64,000 nt of DNA from Zavarzinella formosa DSM 19928. Its GTDB lineage: Bacteria > Planctomycetota > Planctomycetia > Gemmatales > Gemmataceae. How positions within the stretch are numbered: position 1 is the first letter of the stretch; every line of letters starts with the position of its first letter. Location of the stretch: the NCBI RefSeq assembly GCF_000255705.1, contig NZ_JH636439.1:358870-422869 (forward strand), in the 5' to 3' direction. Below the pieces are notes generated by a model that had not been told where the DNA came from, made no database searches, and saw only the letters and a list, made by a program, of their open reading frames with translations. This document shows positions 9,201-16,558 of the stretch, piece by piece. The translations under genes and the position numbers were made by a program.

Positions 9201-12200
9201 ATCTATACTTTCACCGGCTTGGCGGCCGGAACCTACCGAGTGCGGATCGCGGCCAGCAACTTCAACACTGGGTCGGTTCTCTCTGGCTACACGAGCAGCA
9301 CGGGCACGGGCGGGGCTTTTGAAACGAATAATCCGCCGAACCCTGACCTGAACGTCGATAACGACGACAACGGCATCACCGACACTACTGCCGGAGCTTT
9401 GGGCGCGGGCGGCTTTATCCAGTCTGGCCCGGTCACGCTGTCGGTCGGCGGCGAACCCGTCAACGACGGAGACACGGATGCCAACACCAACCTGACGCTC
9501 GACTTTGGTGTCGTCGCCCCGGCCGCCGGTGGAGTGTTAAGCCTCGGCAACACGGTCTTCAACGATGTGAACGACAACGGCATCCTCGACAGCGGCGAAA
9601 GCGGCATCGCGGGCGTGACTGTCCAACTCATCAGTTCGACGGGAACGGTCCTCCAGTCGGCCACCACCGTGGCCGGCGGACAGTACACGTTCACCGGGTT
9701 GACGCCCGGCGATTATCGAGTGCGGATCGCGGCCAGCAACTTCACCGCCGGCGGCACACTCGTCGGCTATGTCAGCAGTGTTGGGCCTAACGGAGCCTAT
9801 GAAACAAACAACCCGCCGGACCCGAACAACAACATCGACGGCGACGACAACGGCATCACCGACACCACCGCCGGCGCCCTCGGGGCGGGCGGCTTCATCC
9901 AGTCGCCCCCGATTAATCTCGCGGTGGGAGCCGAGCCGACCAACGATGGCGACTCTTCCGCCAACACCAACCTGACGCTCGACTTCGGCGTTCGACAGCC
10001 AACGACGGCGAACACCCTGACGCTTGGCAATCAGGTGTTCGTTGACACCAACAACAACGGCCTGTTGGACACAGGCGAGACCGGCCTCGCCGGGGTGACG
10101 CTCCAGCTCATCAATTCCAGTGGCACGGTGGTGGCCTCCACGGTCTCCGCCGCCAACGGAATCTATTCGTTCGCCAACCTGAATCCCGGCACATACCGAG
10201 TGCGGATCGCGGCGAGTAACTTCAATTCAGGTGCCGTGCTCTCAGGCTACACGAGCAGCACCGGAACGGGCGGGGCGTTCGAGACGACCAACCCGCCGGA
10301 TCCGAACCTCAACGTCAACAACGACGACAACGGCATCACCGACACCACCGCCGGCGCTCTCGGGGCGGGCGGGTTCATCCAGTCGAAGCCGATCACGCTG
10401 TCCCTTGGCGGTGAACCGACGAACGATGGCGACACAGATGCCAACACCAACCTGACGCTCGACTTCGGTGTCGTCGCCCCGGCCGCCGCCGGGACGCTGA
10501 GCCTTGGCAACACGGTTTTCAACGATGTGAATAACAACGGCTTGCTCGACAATGGCGAGGCGGGCATTTCGGGCGTGACGGTGCAGCTTATCAGTTCGGC
10601 CGGAGCCGTTCTTCAGACGGCGACGACCGATTCCGCCGGGCAGTACACATTTACCAATCTGGCGGCGGGGAATTACAAGGTCCGCATTGCCGCGACCAAC
10701 TTCACCACCACGGGCACACCCGGCGCCCTGGCCGGTTTCACCAGTAGCACGGGGACAAACGGATCGGCCACCGGCACCTACGAAGCCACCCCGCCGCTTG
10801 ATCCAAACAACAACATCGACAGCGATGACAACGGCGTGATTGTTTCCACCGGCGGAGCGCTCGGAGCCGGCGGGTACATCGAGTCCGGCACGATCACCCT
10901 CGCGGCCGGGACCGAACCCGTCAACGACGGCGACACCTCGGCGGACACGAACCTGACCCTCGATTTCGGCGTGTTCCGCAAGTTCAGCATTGGGAACACC
11001 GTCTTCAACGACCTGAACAACAACGGGATCAAAGATGGCAACGAAAGTGGCATTGGCAATGTGACTGTCCAGTTGCTTTCCACGGCGACCGGCAACCCGG
11101 TCGTGGCCACGACGACAACGAACAGTTCCGGCCAATATCTGTTCACCAACCTGATTGCCGGGGATTACATCGTCCGACTGGCGGCGACGAACTTCAACAC
11201 CGGCGGGGCGCTGGCCACCTTCCAGTCCAGCACCGGCGGGACGGGAAGCCCCTTCGAGGGGGCGGCGACGCCAGATCCGGACACGACGCCCACAGACAAC
11301 GACGACAACGGCACGACAATTACGACGGGCGGGGCCTTGGGCGCCGGCGGTGTGATTCAATCGCTGCCCGTCACCCTCGGGCCGACCGCCAACGAACCGA
11401 TCGGAGAAACTTCCAGCAACGACACGACCACCCCGGACAACCAGAGCAACCTCACGGTGGACTTCGGGGTGTTCCAGCAAGTCCCGGCCACTGCGTCTGT
11501 CTCGGGCCGGGTCTTCCTTGACTACGACAACAGCGGAACCTTCAACGGGCCGGACACCGGGATTTCCGGGGTGACCATCACGCTCACCGGCGGGAATCTG
11601 ACCGCCCCGATGACCGTGACCACGGATGCCTCCGGGAATTATAGCTTCACGAACCTCGCGGCCGGCACCTACACAGTGACGGAAACGCAACCGACCACCC
11701 CGGCCAACCAGACCGGCAAAGTGACGGTGGGGACATCCGGCGGCAACAGCACGACGACCGCCAACACGATCTCAAGCATCGGGCTTGGCGCCAACGCCCA
11801 AGCCACCGGCTACAACTTTGGCGAAGTGCCGCTCGTCAGCACCGGCGGCTCGGTGTACGAGGACACGAACGGCAACGGCGTCAAGGATTCCGGCGAAACG
11901 GGCATCTCCGGGGTGACCGTGACTCTCACGGGCACGAATGTCGTCACCGGGGCGATCACCCCGGTCGTTGTGACGACCGATTCCAGCGGGAATTACACGT
12001 TCAGCAACATTCTGCCGGGCACTTACACCATCGCGGAAACCCAGCCGGCGGGCTTCAACGACGGCCAGGAACAGAACGGCACCCCGGCGGCCGCCAGTGT
12101 CTCGGCGGATCGCTTCGTGGGGATCAACCTCACGACCAGCGCGGCGACAAGCGGCGGGTTCAACTTCGGCGAAGTCAAAGCCAGCGGTCTCTCCGGAACT

Positions 12201-12917
12201 GTCTTCGCCGACTTGAACAACAACGGCACGAAGGACACCGGCGAGACGGGCATCGCGGGCGTGACTCTGAAACTGACCGGAACCAGCAATGGGGTGGCGG
12301 TGAGCAAGACGGCCACGACGGGCGCCGACGGGACGTATTCGTTCACGAACCTCGGGCCGGGAACTTATGCGATTACGGAAACCCAGCCGACCAAGTATCT
12401 CGACGGCATCGAAACCGCCGGAACCTCGGGCGGGACGGCGGCAACCAACGCCATCAACGCCATCACCCTGGCTTCCGGCGCCACGGCGACAGGATACAAC
12501 TTCGGCGAACTGGTGGCTCCGGATCTGACCATCACCCAATCGGAAAGCCCGCCCCGGCCGAAGCCCGGTACGTTGGTGACCTTCACTTACACGGTGACGA
12601 ACAACGGCACCGGCCCGGCGACGGCTGCCACGGCCAATATCAACCTTGCCGGGTTCACGTTTGTGTCGTCATCTGATTCGACGGCTTTCGATTCCTCGAC
12701 TAGCAAGTGGACAATCGGAGACGTGGCGGCGGGAGCCAGCGAAACGCTGACCATCACCGCCCGCGTGCCCAATGCCCCCGGCCGGTATCGTCCGTCTTCC
12801 AGCGTGTCGGCCACCAACACGGAAACGGTCTCCACCAACAACTCGACAACGACGGTGATCTCCGCGGGCCTCGGGGTGTCGCTGCAATCGTATCTGGCTT
12901 CGTTGTTCGGTCATTGA
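6246..12917 (+). CDS. Giant SdrD-B/Cna-B repeat surface protein
   Basis: 2223 residues. The N-terminus has an Arg/Lys-rich start followed by SLEHREMPSVSG (about 35-46), a variant of the LE-x-R-x-TPS tag found at the start of many Gemmata-type exported proteins. One SdrD-B module follows (about 38-110), then a roughly 500-residue region with propeller-like pieces such as YRIDRTNGNEVS, GLAVSADGRTMYTIN and WLTDIAFDGNNMVLGLR. From residue 655 to about 2090 there are at least ten SdrD-B modules, each with a D-x-N-x-N-G-x-x-D-x-G-E calcium-type loop. Five consecutive modules keep an exact 480-bp period. The C-terminus (2092-2223) is a DUF11-like domain. It is probably exported and structural or adhesive, with calcium-stabilised rods. 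No sortase motif is visible. Confidence 0.9.
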   Translation: MRWAARLFTKAFSVSPVRPAKRRSPFNVQSLEHREMPSVSGLVFVDLDQNGTQDPGEVGVPNVLVTATEADGTTTTATTDTGGAYTLDTNSTAVRLEFSAIPEGLIVGKSTPTTGATVRFVDASTDPTDVNLGLNSYLVALNTYFYDKATTGVAAGEGAIVTVEYAADGVQTPNVLATYDQVGSTFGLAYQPQSNSLYASSFVKRHAGLGPNTLDPDATTVGTTTGGIYRIDRTNGNEVSILLDMNNIPAGIIPAGSTATNFATGADPHPVDADIDGGDWLHDAATVSKVGKIGLGGLAVSADGRTMYTINLNTRELIEIPVNVDGTLDTTRKLRRTPVPLTNPGGITSFSAADLRPFAVTVKGNAVFVGETYTSQSQSGATAKTNLRAIVYAFNPATGTFSSYNGATSTFTAGTTPVISAPLNYNRGFIDQGDPDVTTDNASGNWNGWTDTFTNQTATTGSVFTKPMPWLTDIAFDGNNMVLGLRDRFGDMGGYQLYTTDTNATDPINTVGGGDILRAALNTSGASAGSWSLESNGSSGGVTTGGAGNGQGPGGGEYYYQDDFNDITQEATTGGLAQVPGYQTIVSSGIDTQDADSGGVYTLLNSDTDPSASVNTAGTTFARGETYLTSDFSTFGSANGVGNVEVLASDAGIQVGDRVFNDANNNGIQDAGEAGISGVVLGLFKNGTQVSSATTDVDGNYLFESLDPSTAYEIRISTTQTALAGKSIAKTTQGTDTAIDSNATVSGTTATVAFTTGGAGTSDHTLDVGFTGAAAGTLTLGNQVFVDTNNNGILDTGEVGIAGVTVQLINSGGTVAATTTTGANGIYTFTGLAAGTYRVRIAASNFSTGAILAGYTSSTGTGGAFETNNPPNPDLNVDNDDNGITDTTAGALGAGGFIQSGPITLSVGGEPVNDGDTDANTNLTLDFGVVAPAAAGNLTLGNQVFVDANNNGVLDTGETGLAGVTVQLINSGGTVAATTTTGANGIYTFTGLAAGTYRVRIAASNFNTGSVLSGYTSSTGTGGAFETNNPPNPDLNVDNDDNGITDTTAGALGAGGFIQSGPVTLSVGGEPVNDGDTDANTNLTLDFGVVAPAAGGVLSLGNTVFNDVNDNGILDSGESGIAGVTVQLISSTGTVLQSATTVAGGQYTFTGLTPGDYRVRIAASNFTAGGTLVGYVSSVGPNGAYETNNPPDPNNNIDGDDNGITDTTAGALGAGGFIQSPPINLAVGAEPTNDGDSSANTNLTLDFGVRQPTTANTLTLGNQVFVDTNNNGLLDTGETGLAGVTLQLINSSGTVVASTVSAANGIYSFANLNPGTYRVRIAASNFNSGAVLSGYTSSTGTGGAFETTNPPDPNLNVNNDDNGITDTTAGALGAGGFIQSKPITLSLGGEPTNDGDTDANTNLTLDFGVVAPAAAGTLSLGNTVFNDVNNNGLLDNGEAGISGVTVQLISSAGAVLQTATTDSAGQYTFTNLAAGNYKVRIAATNFTTTGTPGALAGFTSSTGTNGSATGTYEATPPLDPNNNIDSDDNGVIVSTGGALGAGGYIESGTITLAAGTEPVNDGDTSADTNLTLDFGVFRKFSIGNTVFNDLNNNGIKDGNESGIGNVTVQLLSTATGNPVVATTTTNSSGQYLFTNLIAGDYIVRLAATNFNTGGALATFQSSTGGTGSPFEGAATPDPDTTPTDNDDNGTTITTGGALGAGGVIQSLPVTLGPTANEPIGETSSNDTTTPDNQSNLTVDFGVFQQVPATASVSGRVFLDYDNSGTFNGPDTGISGVTITLTGGNLTAPMTVTTDASGNYSFTNLAAGTYTVTETQPTTPANQTGKVTVGTSGGNSTTTANTISSIGLGANAQATGYNFGEVPLVSTGGSVYEDTNGNGVKDSGETGISGVTVTLTGTNVVTGAITPVVVTTDSSGNYTFSNILPGTYTIAETQPAGFNDGQEQNGTPAAASVSADRFVGINLTTSAATSGGFNFGEVKASGLSGTVFADLNNNGTKDTGETGIAGVTLKLTGTSNGVAVSKTATTGADGTYSFTNLGPGTYAITETQPTKYLDGIETAGTSGGTAATNAINAITLASGATATGYNFGELVAPDLTITQSESPPRPKPGTLVTFTYTVTNNGTGPATAATANINLAGFTFVSSSDSTAFDSSTSKWTIGDVAAGASETLTITARVPNAPGRYRPSSSVSATNTETVSTNNSTTTVISAGLGVSLQSYLASLFGH
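8579..10978 (+). repeat. Five tandem 480-bp SdrD-B repeat units
   Basis: Unit starts fall at about 8579, 9059, 9539, 10019 and 10499. The spacing of 480 bp (160 residues) is the same each time. Each unit begins LTLGNQVF or LSLGNTVF, continues with N-G-x-L-D-x-G-E and ends DANTNLTLDFGV or a close variant. The first two units are nearly identical over long stretches at the DNA level. A sixth, diverged copy begins near 10987, after the fifth unit has gained a short insertion. Confidence 0.9.
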
Positions 12918-12935
12918 TCGAAACACCAAAGTGAT

Positions 12936-12981
12936 GTCACGAAAGGCCTCCGGTCGAAAAACCGGGGGCCTCTCTCGTGAC
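12936..12981 (+). terminator. Rho-independent terminator of the giant repeat protein
   Basis: Arms 12936-12954 and 12961-12981 form a long, slightly imperfect stem around cgaaaa, followed by gtgtttt. It starts 18 bp after the stop codon of the repeat protein. Confidence 0.75.
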
Positions 12982-13224
12982 GTGTTTTAAAAGAGCCCGT
13001 CTCATTTCTGTCAGACAAACGCCTGCGCCGGTTCGGCCAAAGAAAACAGGATTTTCGTCGCTTGTTCACGCTCACTTCCCGCGAATCTTCCTTGCACAAT
13101 CGCCGGTTGGTTGGGACAATCAACCACACATACTGCCGGGCTTGATTCGCCGTGAAACTCTTCTCCCTTCGCGTGTCGGCCGGGCAACCGCATTCCATCC
13201 ATCGAATCTTCGGAAGGATCATCC
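12982..13224. other. Intergenic region before the CNT permease
   Basis: About 240 bp without a convincing gene. It contains the Shine-Dalgarno-like ggaagg at about 13212-13217 belonging to the next gene. No promoter elements were recognised with confidence. Confidence 0.5.
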
Positions 13225-14673
13225 TTGAACGCGAATGATGAGTCCCCCCCGTCCGTGCCATCCCCGTCCGACTCCACCATCATCACCACCGTGCTTCCGC
13301 CGCCAATGCCCTTCGTCTGGCGTGTCGGCATTTTGGCGGGGATTCTGGCCGTGGGGGGAATGTCCTATCTGCTGCGGGACATCATTGGCGTCCGGGGGCA
13401 AGCTGTCGCGGGCGTGCTGTGTTTCTTCGGCATCGTCGCCGCGTTTTCGCAGAACCTGCGGGCCGTTAACTGGCGGACCATCGGTTTCGGATTCGGACTC
13501 CAGATTTTCTTGGCTGTGATGGTCTTGAAGGTTCCCTTTGTCTATCGCGGGTTTGAGTTGATCGGAACCATCTGCAAGAAGTTCATCGGCTTTTCGGACC
13601 AAGGGGCCGAGTTTGTGTTTGGCCCGTTGGTCAAGCAGGGCGAGTTCATGATGAGTCCCAAGGTGGATCATTTGTTCATTTTCGCTTTCAAGGCGCTGCC
13701 GCCGATCCTGTTCGTCTCTGCTTTCTTCACGCTTCTGTATCACTACGGCATCCTGCAATTCTTCGTCCGGCTGATGTCCCGCGTGATGATGCACCTGATG
13801 AAAACCAGCGGGGCCGAGACGTTGTCTGTCTCCGCGAATGTGTTCATGGGGCAAACCGAGGCCCCGCTGATCGTGAAACCCTATGTCCCGCGGATGACGA
13901 GTTCTGAGTTGTTCACGCTGATGGTCAGCGGTTTTGCCCACATCTCCGGTGGCATGATGGTAGTGTACATCATTTATGGGGCCGACCCGGTGGCCGTGCT
14001 GACAACCAGCGTGATGGCCTGCCCGTGCAGTCTGTATCTTGCCAAGTTGTTTCTCCCGGAAACAGGCAATCCGGAGACCGGTGGCACGGCCAAGATGGAA
14101 ACGACCCGTTCACCTTATGTGAATGGCGTTGATGCCGTCGCGGCGGGAACCGGCGACGGGTTGAAACTCGCCCTGAACGTGGCGGCGATGTTGATCGTGT
14201 TCATCGCCTTTGTGGCCATGTTCGACGCGATTTTGGCCAGCATCAAGCCGCTCCTGATCTGGCTCGGGATTTCCGCCGAAGCCTTGGGCGGTTGGCCCGA
14301 TGATCTGTCGCTCCGCACCGTGTTCGGCTGGCTGTTCTCTCCGGCGGCGTTTTTGATGGGTGTCGAGACGCAGGATTGCGGCAAAGTGGGCAGCTTGCTC
14401 GGCTCCAAGCTGGCCATCAACGAACATTTTTCTTATCTGGAGATGAAATCGTGGAAGACGATCCCGGATTTCATGACAGGGCGTTCATATGTGCTGTCGG
14501 CATTCGCCCTCACGGGCTTCGCCAACTTCGCATCGGTCGGCATTCAACTCGGCGGGATCGGCGCATTGGCTCCGGATCGACGAAAGGACTTGGCTCGTCT
14601 CGGCGGCCGGGCGTTGTTCGTCGGCTTCACGGCCACGCTTCTGAATGCCGCCATCGCCGGTGTGATGCTTTGA
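13225..14673 (+). CDS. Concentrative nucleoside transporter (NupC/CNT family)
   Basis: 482 residues. The CNT signature FMGQTEAPLIVKPYV (about 211-225) and the following HISGGMMVVYI are diagnostic for cation-coupled nucleoside symporters. An N-terminal helical block carries RAVNWRTIGFGFGLQ, and the C-terminal GFANFASVGIQLGGIGALAP is also typical of the family. The start is a TTG at 13225, preceded by ggaagg at good spacing; the next in-frame ATG would cut into a plausible N-terminal extension. Length is slightly above the usual 400-430 because of that extension. The role is uptake of nucleosides at the inner membrane, driven by a proton or sodium gradient. A strong hairpin terminator follows the stop. 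Confidence 0.93.
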   Translation: MNANDESPPSVPSPSDSTIITTVLPPPMPFVWRVGILAGILAVGGMSYLLRDIIGVRGQAVAGVLCFFGIVAAFSQNLRAVNWRTIGFGFGLQIFLAVMVLKVPFVYRGFELIGTICKKFIGFSDQGAEFVFGPLVKQGEFMMSPKVDHLFIFAFKALPPILFVSAFFTLLYHYGILQFFVRLMSRVMMHLMKTSGAETLSVSANVFMGQTEAPLIVKPYVPRMTSSELFTLMVSGFAHISGGMMVVYIIYGADPVAVLTTSVMACPCSLYLAKLFLPETGNPETGGTAKMETTRSPYVNGVDAVAAGTGDGLKLALNVAAMLIVFIAFVAMFDAILASIKPLLIWLGISAEALGGWPDDLSLRTVFGWLFSPAAFLMGVETQDCGKVGSLLGSKLAINEHFSYLEMKSWKTIPDFMTGRSYVLSAFALTGFANFASVGIQLGGIGALAPDRRKDLARLGGRALFVGFTATLLNAAIAGVML

Positions 14674-14682
14674 AAGAGCAAA

Positions 14683-14731
14683 CCGCCCGAGATTCACCGC
14701 GAAGACAGTCTTCGCGGTGAATCTCGGGCGG
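14683..14731. terminator. Perfect 23-bp hairpin, probable bidirectional terminator
   Basis: Arms 14683-14705 and 14709-14731 are exactly complementary over 23 bp around a 3-nt loop (cag). It lies 9 bp after the CNT permease stop and about 20 bp from the stop of the opposing PEGA lipoprotein gene. It can therefore serve both convergent genes. Confidence 0.8.
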
Positions 14732-14751
14732 CTTCGATCTCTTTGGCCTGC

Positions 14752-15330
14752 TCAACTCCCCGGCGGCGGCAATGCCGACAAAGGCGGGGAGGCTTCCCTT
14801 TCCAAAGGCGGTTCCCTCATTTCTCGCGGCGGGACGGGCAACACGCCACCACTGGCTGGCGGGGGTGGATTCCTCGGATTCAGCGGGCCTTTGGGCCGTT
14901 TGTCAAGATCCGGATAGCGAGGGGGAGGCAGACCTTGCGACCGGCGACGAAGCTCGTCTGCCTCCATTTTCAGTTGGTCGAGGTTTGGCGGTTGGTTGGG
15001 CTCAAGCTCGTAATAAAGCGGCCGGAGGTCCGAGAACTGAAGCGGGACAACCACTTCCGAGATGAAGTCGATGCCCGGATACTCGTACCACGGCGTCGAA
15101 ATCTTCTGCTGGACGTTCTTCGTCTGGAAACCGTCCTTCACCAACTTGATGTCGTAGGTTCCGTAATACAGGAACGGAATATCCACGGGCGTCGGGCCAT
15201 AAGGCTCGTTGTTCACGAACACCATCGCGCCCGGAGGATTGGACTCCACGACAAACCGGCGCTCCACGCAGCCGGTCGAGAGAACGACCAGCCCAAGGGC
15301 AAACACCATACTGAACGCTCGGCGACGCAT
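14752..15330 (-). CDS. PEGA-domain lipoprotein
   Basis: 192 residues. The signal peptide ends in a lipobox LSTGC (Cys21), so the protein should be lipid-anchored. Residues about 25-70 form a PEGA domain (FVVESNPPGAMVFVNNEPYG, later VDIPFLYYGTYDIKLVKDGF), a surface-layer or carbohydrate-associated fold. The last 60 residues are proline-rich and likely disordered. It faces the CNT gene tail to tail across the 23-bp hairpin. Function beyond an envelope location is unknown. Confidence 0.85.
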   Translation of the reverse strand: MRRRAFSMVFALGLVVLSTGCVERRFVVESNPPGAMVFVNNEPYGPTPVDIPFLYYGTYDIKLVKDGFQTKNVQQKISTPWYEYPGIDFISEVVVPLQFSDLRPLYYELEPNQPPNLDQLKMEADELRRRSQGLPPPRYPDLDKRPKGPLNPRNPPPPASGGVLPVPPREMREPPLEREASPPLSALPPPGS

Positions 15331-15494
15331 ACGCTCCTCGCGCGGATTCCGGGGACAGGCCGCCCCATAATCGAAGTCCCGGCGGGGAGCAAGAGAACTA
15401 TTATTCGGATTGCTTTGAGCTTGACACCATGATGGATGACGTTATGGTTCGCCCATTACTGGGGAAACGGACTTCTCTCGGTCGGGGGACGCCC

Positions 15495-15785
15495 ATGAAG
15501 GGTTGCTGGCTGGCATTGGTGACGATGATTCTCGGCCTGGCCGGTTGCACGAGCACGCCGAAACGAGAGATGAAACAAACTCAGGTTGAGGAATTTTCGA
15601 TTCCCCCCGCGAAGTACGACAACCCGCCGGAATACCCGAAGGACGACCGGGGCTTCGCTCCCAAGATATCGGGCCAGCCGTTCAACATGTCCGGCGTCGG
15701 CCAGGGAGGCGGCTCCGGTGGTCCGGGCGGTTCCGGTGGTCTTCCCGGCGGCCCCTCTTCGGGGATGAGCGCACCCAGACGCTGA
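15495..15785 (+). CDS. Small Gly/Pro-rich lipoprotein
   Basis: 96 residues from the ATG at 15495. The frame is open further upstream, but this ATG begins a proper signal peptide (MKGCWLALVTMILGLAGC) with lipobox LAGC (Cys18). The mature part is short: a charged segment with PPAKYDNPPEYPKDDRGF, then a Gly/Ser/Pro-rich tail. No known domain was recognised. The gene is divergent from the PEGA lipoprotein gene, and both are predicted lipoproteins. Confidence 0.7.
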   Translation: MKGCWLALVTMILGLAGCTSTPKREMKQTQVEEFSIPPAKYDNPPEYPKDDRGFAPKISGQPFNMSGVGQGGGSGGPGGSGGLPGGPSSGMSAPRR

Positions 15786-15856
15786 GAAACGGTCGCGGCT
15801 TGCCTCCGTTGTTGTTGGGGGTTGTCATGCCGAATGCAAGTTTTGACCGTCTCTGA

Positions 15857-16549
15857 TTATTCCCGAAACGGCCGGACGAGTTCTTGTAATCCGAGTTCGG
15901 CCAATTCCTCGTCGATCTGCTCGGGAGTCGCGTTTTCGATGGTCCGTCGAACCTCGTCCACCAATAAGTTGGCCAGCACGGTCCTTGCCCGGCTAAGCTG
16001 TTTGCGAAACGCCTCCGGAGTCATTGGCCGGCCGCTTTTTTTCGCCGCCAATTCGGCGAGCGTGACGGAATCCGCCTCCGGGTGATCGCGGGCGAGAGTC
16101 AGCGTCAGATACAACCGGCCGGCCGGGGCGAGCCGTTCCTGATCTTCCAGTTTCTCCAGCGCCTGGCCGAGCATCGTGCCCCGCCATTCGGCGATCCATT
16201 CGTTATCGGCCGCCGATCCGGCATCGTTTTCGGCGGGGATCGTTTCCAGTTGCCCGTCGGCGGCCTGATTATCGGATCGGCGTCGCAAATGCGAGAGGGC
16301 CGCATTGCGCACAGACACTTTCAGATAATCTCGAAATCGTCCGCGAACGGCGTTTTCCTGCACAAGCCCCCGTTCGATGACGCGAGCCAGAAAATCTTGG
16401 ATCACATCCTCCAAGTCATGCGGATCGCGGATGATCGCGGCGAGATAGCAACGAATCGCCGTCGCATACCTCAGCACAAACTGGGCGGGGTCCGTGATGA
16501 GCGGCCATCGGGTGGTGATCTGGTTGAGATGGGTGTTCTGCTGGTCCAT
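15857..16549 (-). CDS. ECF-like RNA polymerase sigma factor
   Basis: 230 residues. The region-2-like segment includes DPHDLEDVIQDFLARVIERG (about 42-61) and RFRDYLKVSVRNAALSHLRR. The region-4-like helix-turn-helix lies near MTPEAFRKQLSRARTVLANL. A C-terminal extension (TIENATPEQIDEELAELG) goes beyond a minimal ECF sigma. It begins 9 bp after the stop of the kinase-WD40 gene on the same strand, so the two are almost certainly co-transcribed. By analogy with ECF sigma factors encoded beside Ser/Thr kinases, its activity may depend on phosphorylation. No anti-sigma gene is nearby. Confidence 0.85.
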   Translation of the reverse strand: MDQQNTHLNQITTRWPLITDPAQFVLRYATAIRCYLAAIIRDPHDLEDVIQDFLARVIERGLVQENAVRGRFRDYLKVSVRNAALSHLRRRSDNQAADGQLETIPAENDAGSAADNEWIAEWRGTMLGQALEKLEDQERLAPAGRLYLTLTLARDHPEADSVTLAELAAKKSGRPMTPEAFRKQLSRARTVLANLLVDEVRRTIENATPEQIDEELAELGLQELVRPFRE

Positions 16550-16558
16550 GCGTGTTCC

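Noticed and set aside
8579..10978. Regularly spaced repeat considered as a CRISPR-like array
   Set aside because: Units are 480 bp, in frame and protein-coding; there are no short repeats with unique spacers.
10242..11690. Long open frame antisense to the SdrD-B repeat gene
   Set aside because: It mirrors the repeat gene's codon bias, has no start context and shows only Arg/Gly/Val-rich shadow composition.
12977..13228. Small plus-strand frame before the CNT permease
   Set aside because: No ribosome-binding site, no recognisable composition, and it overlaps the terminator of the preceding gene.
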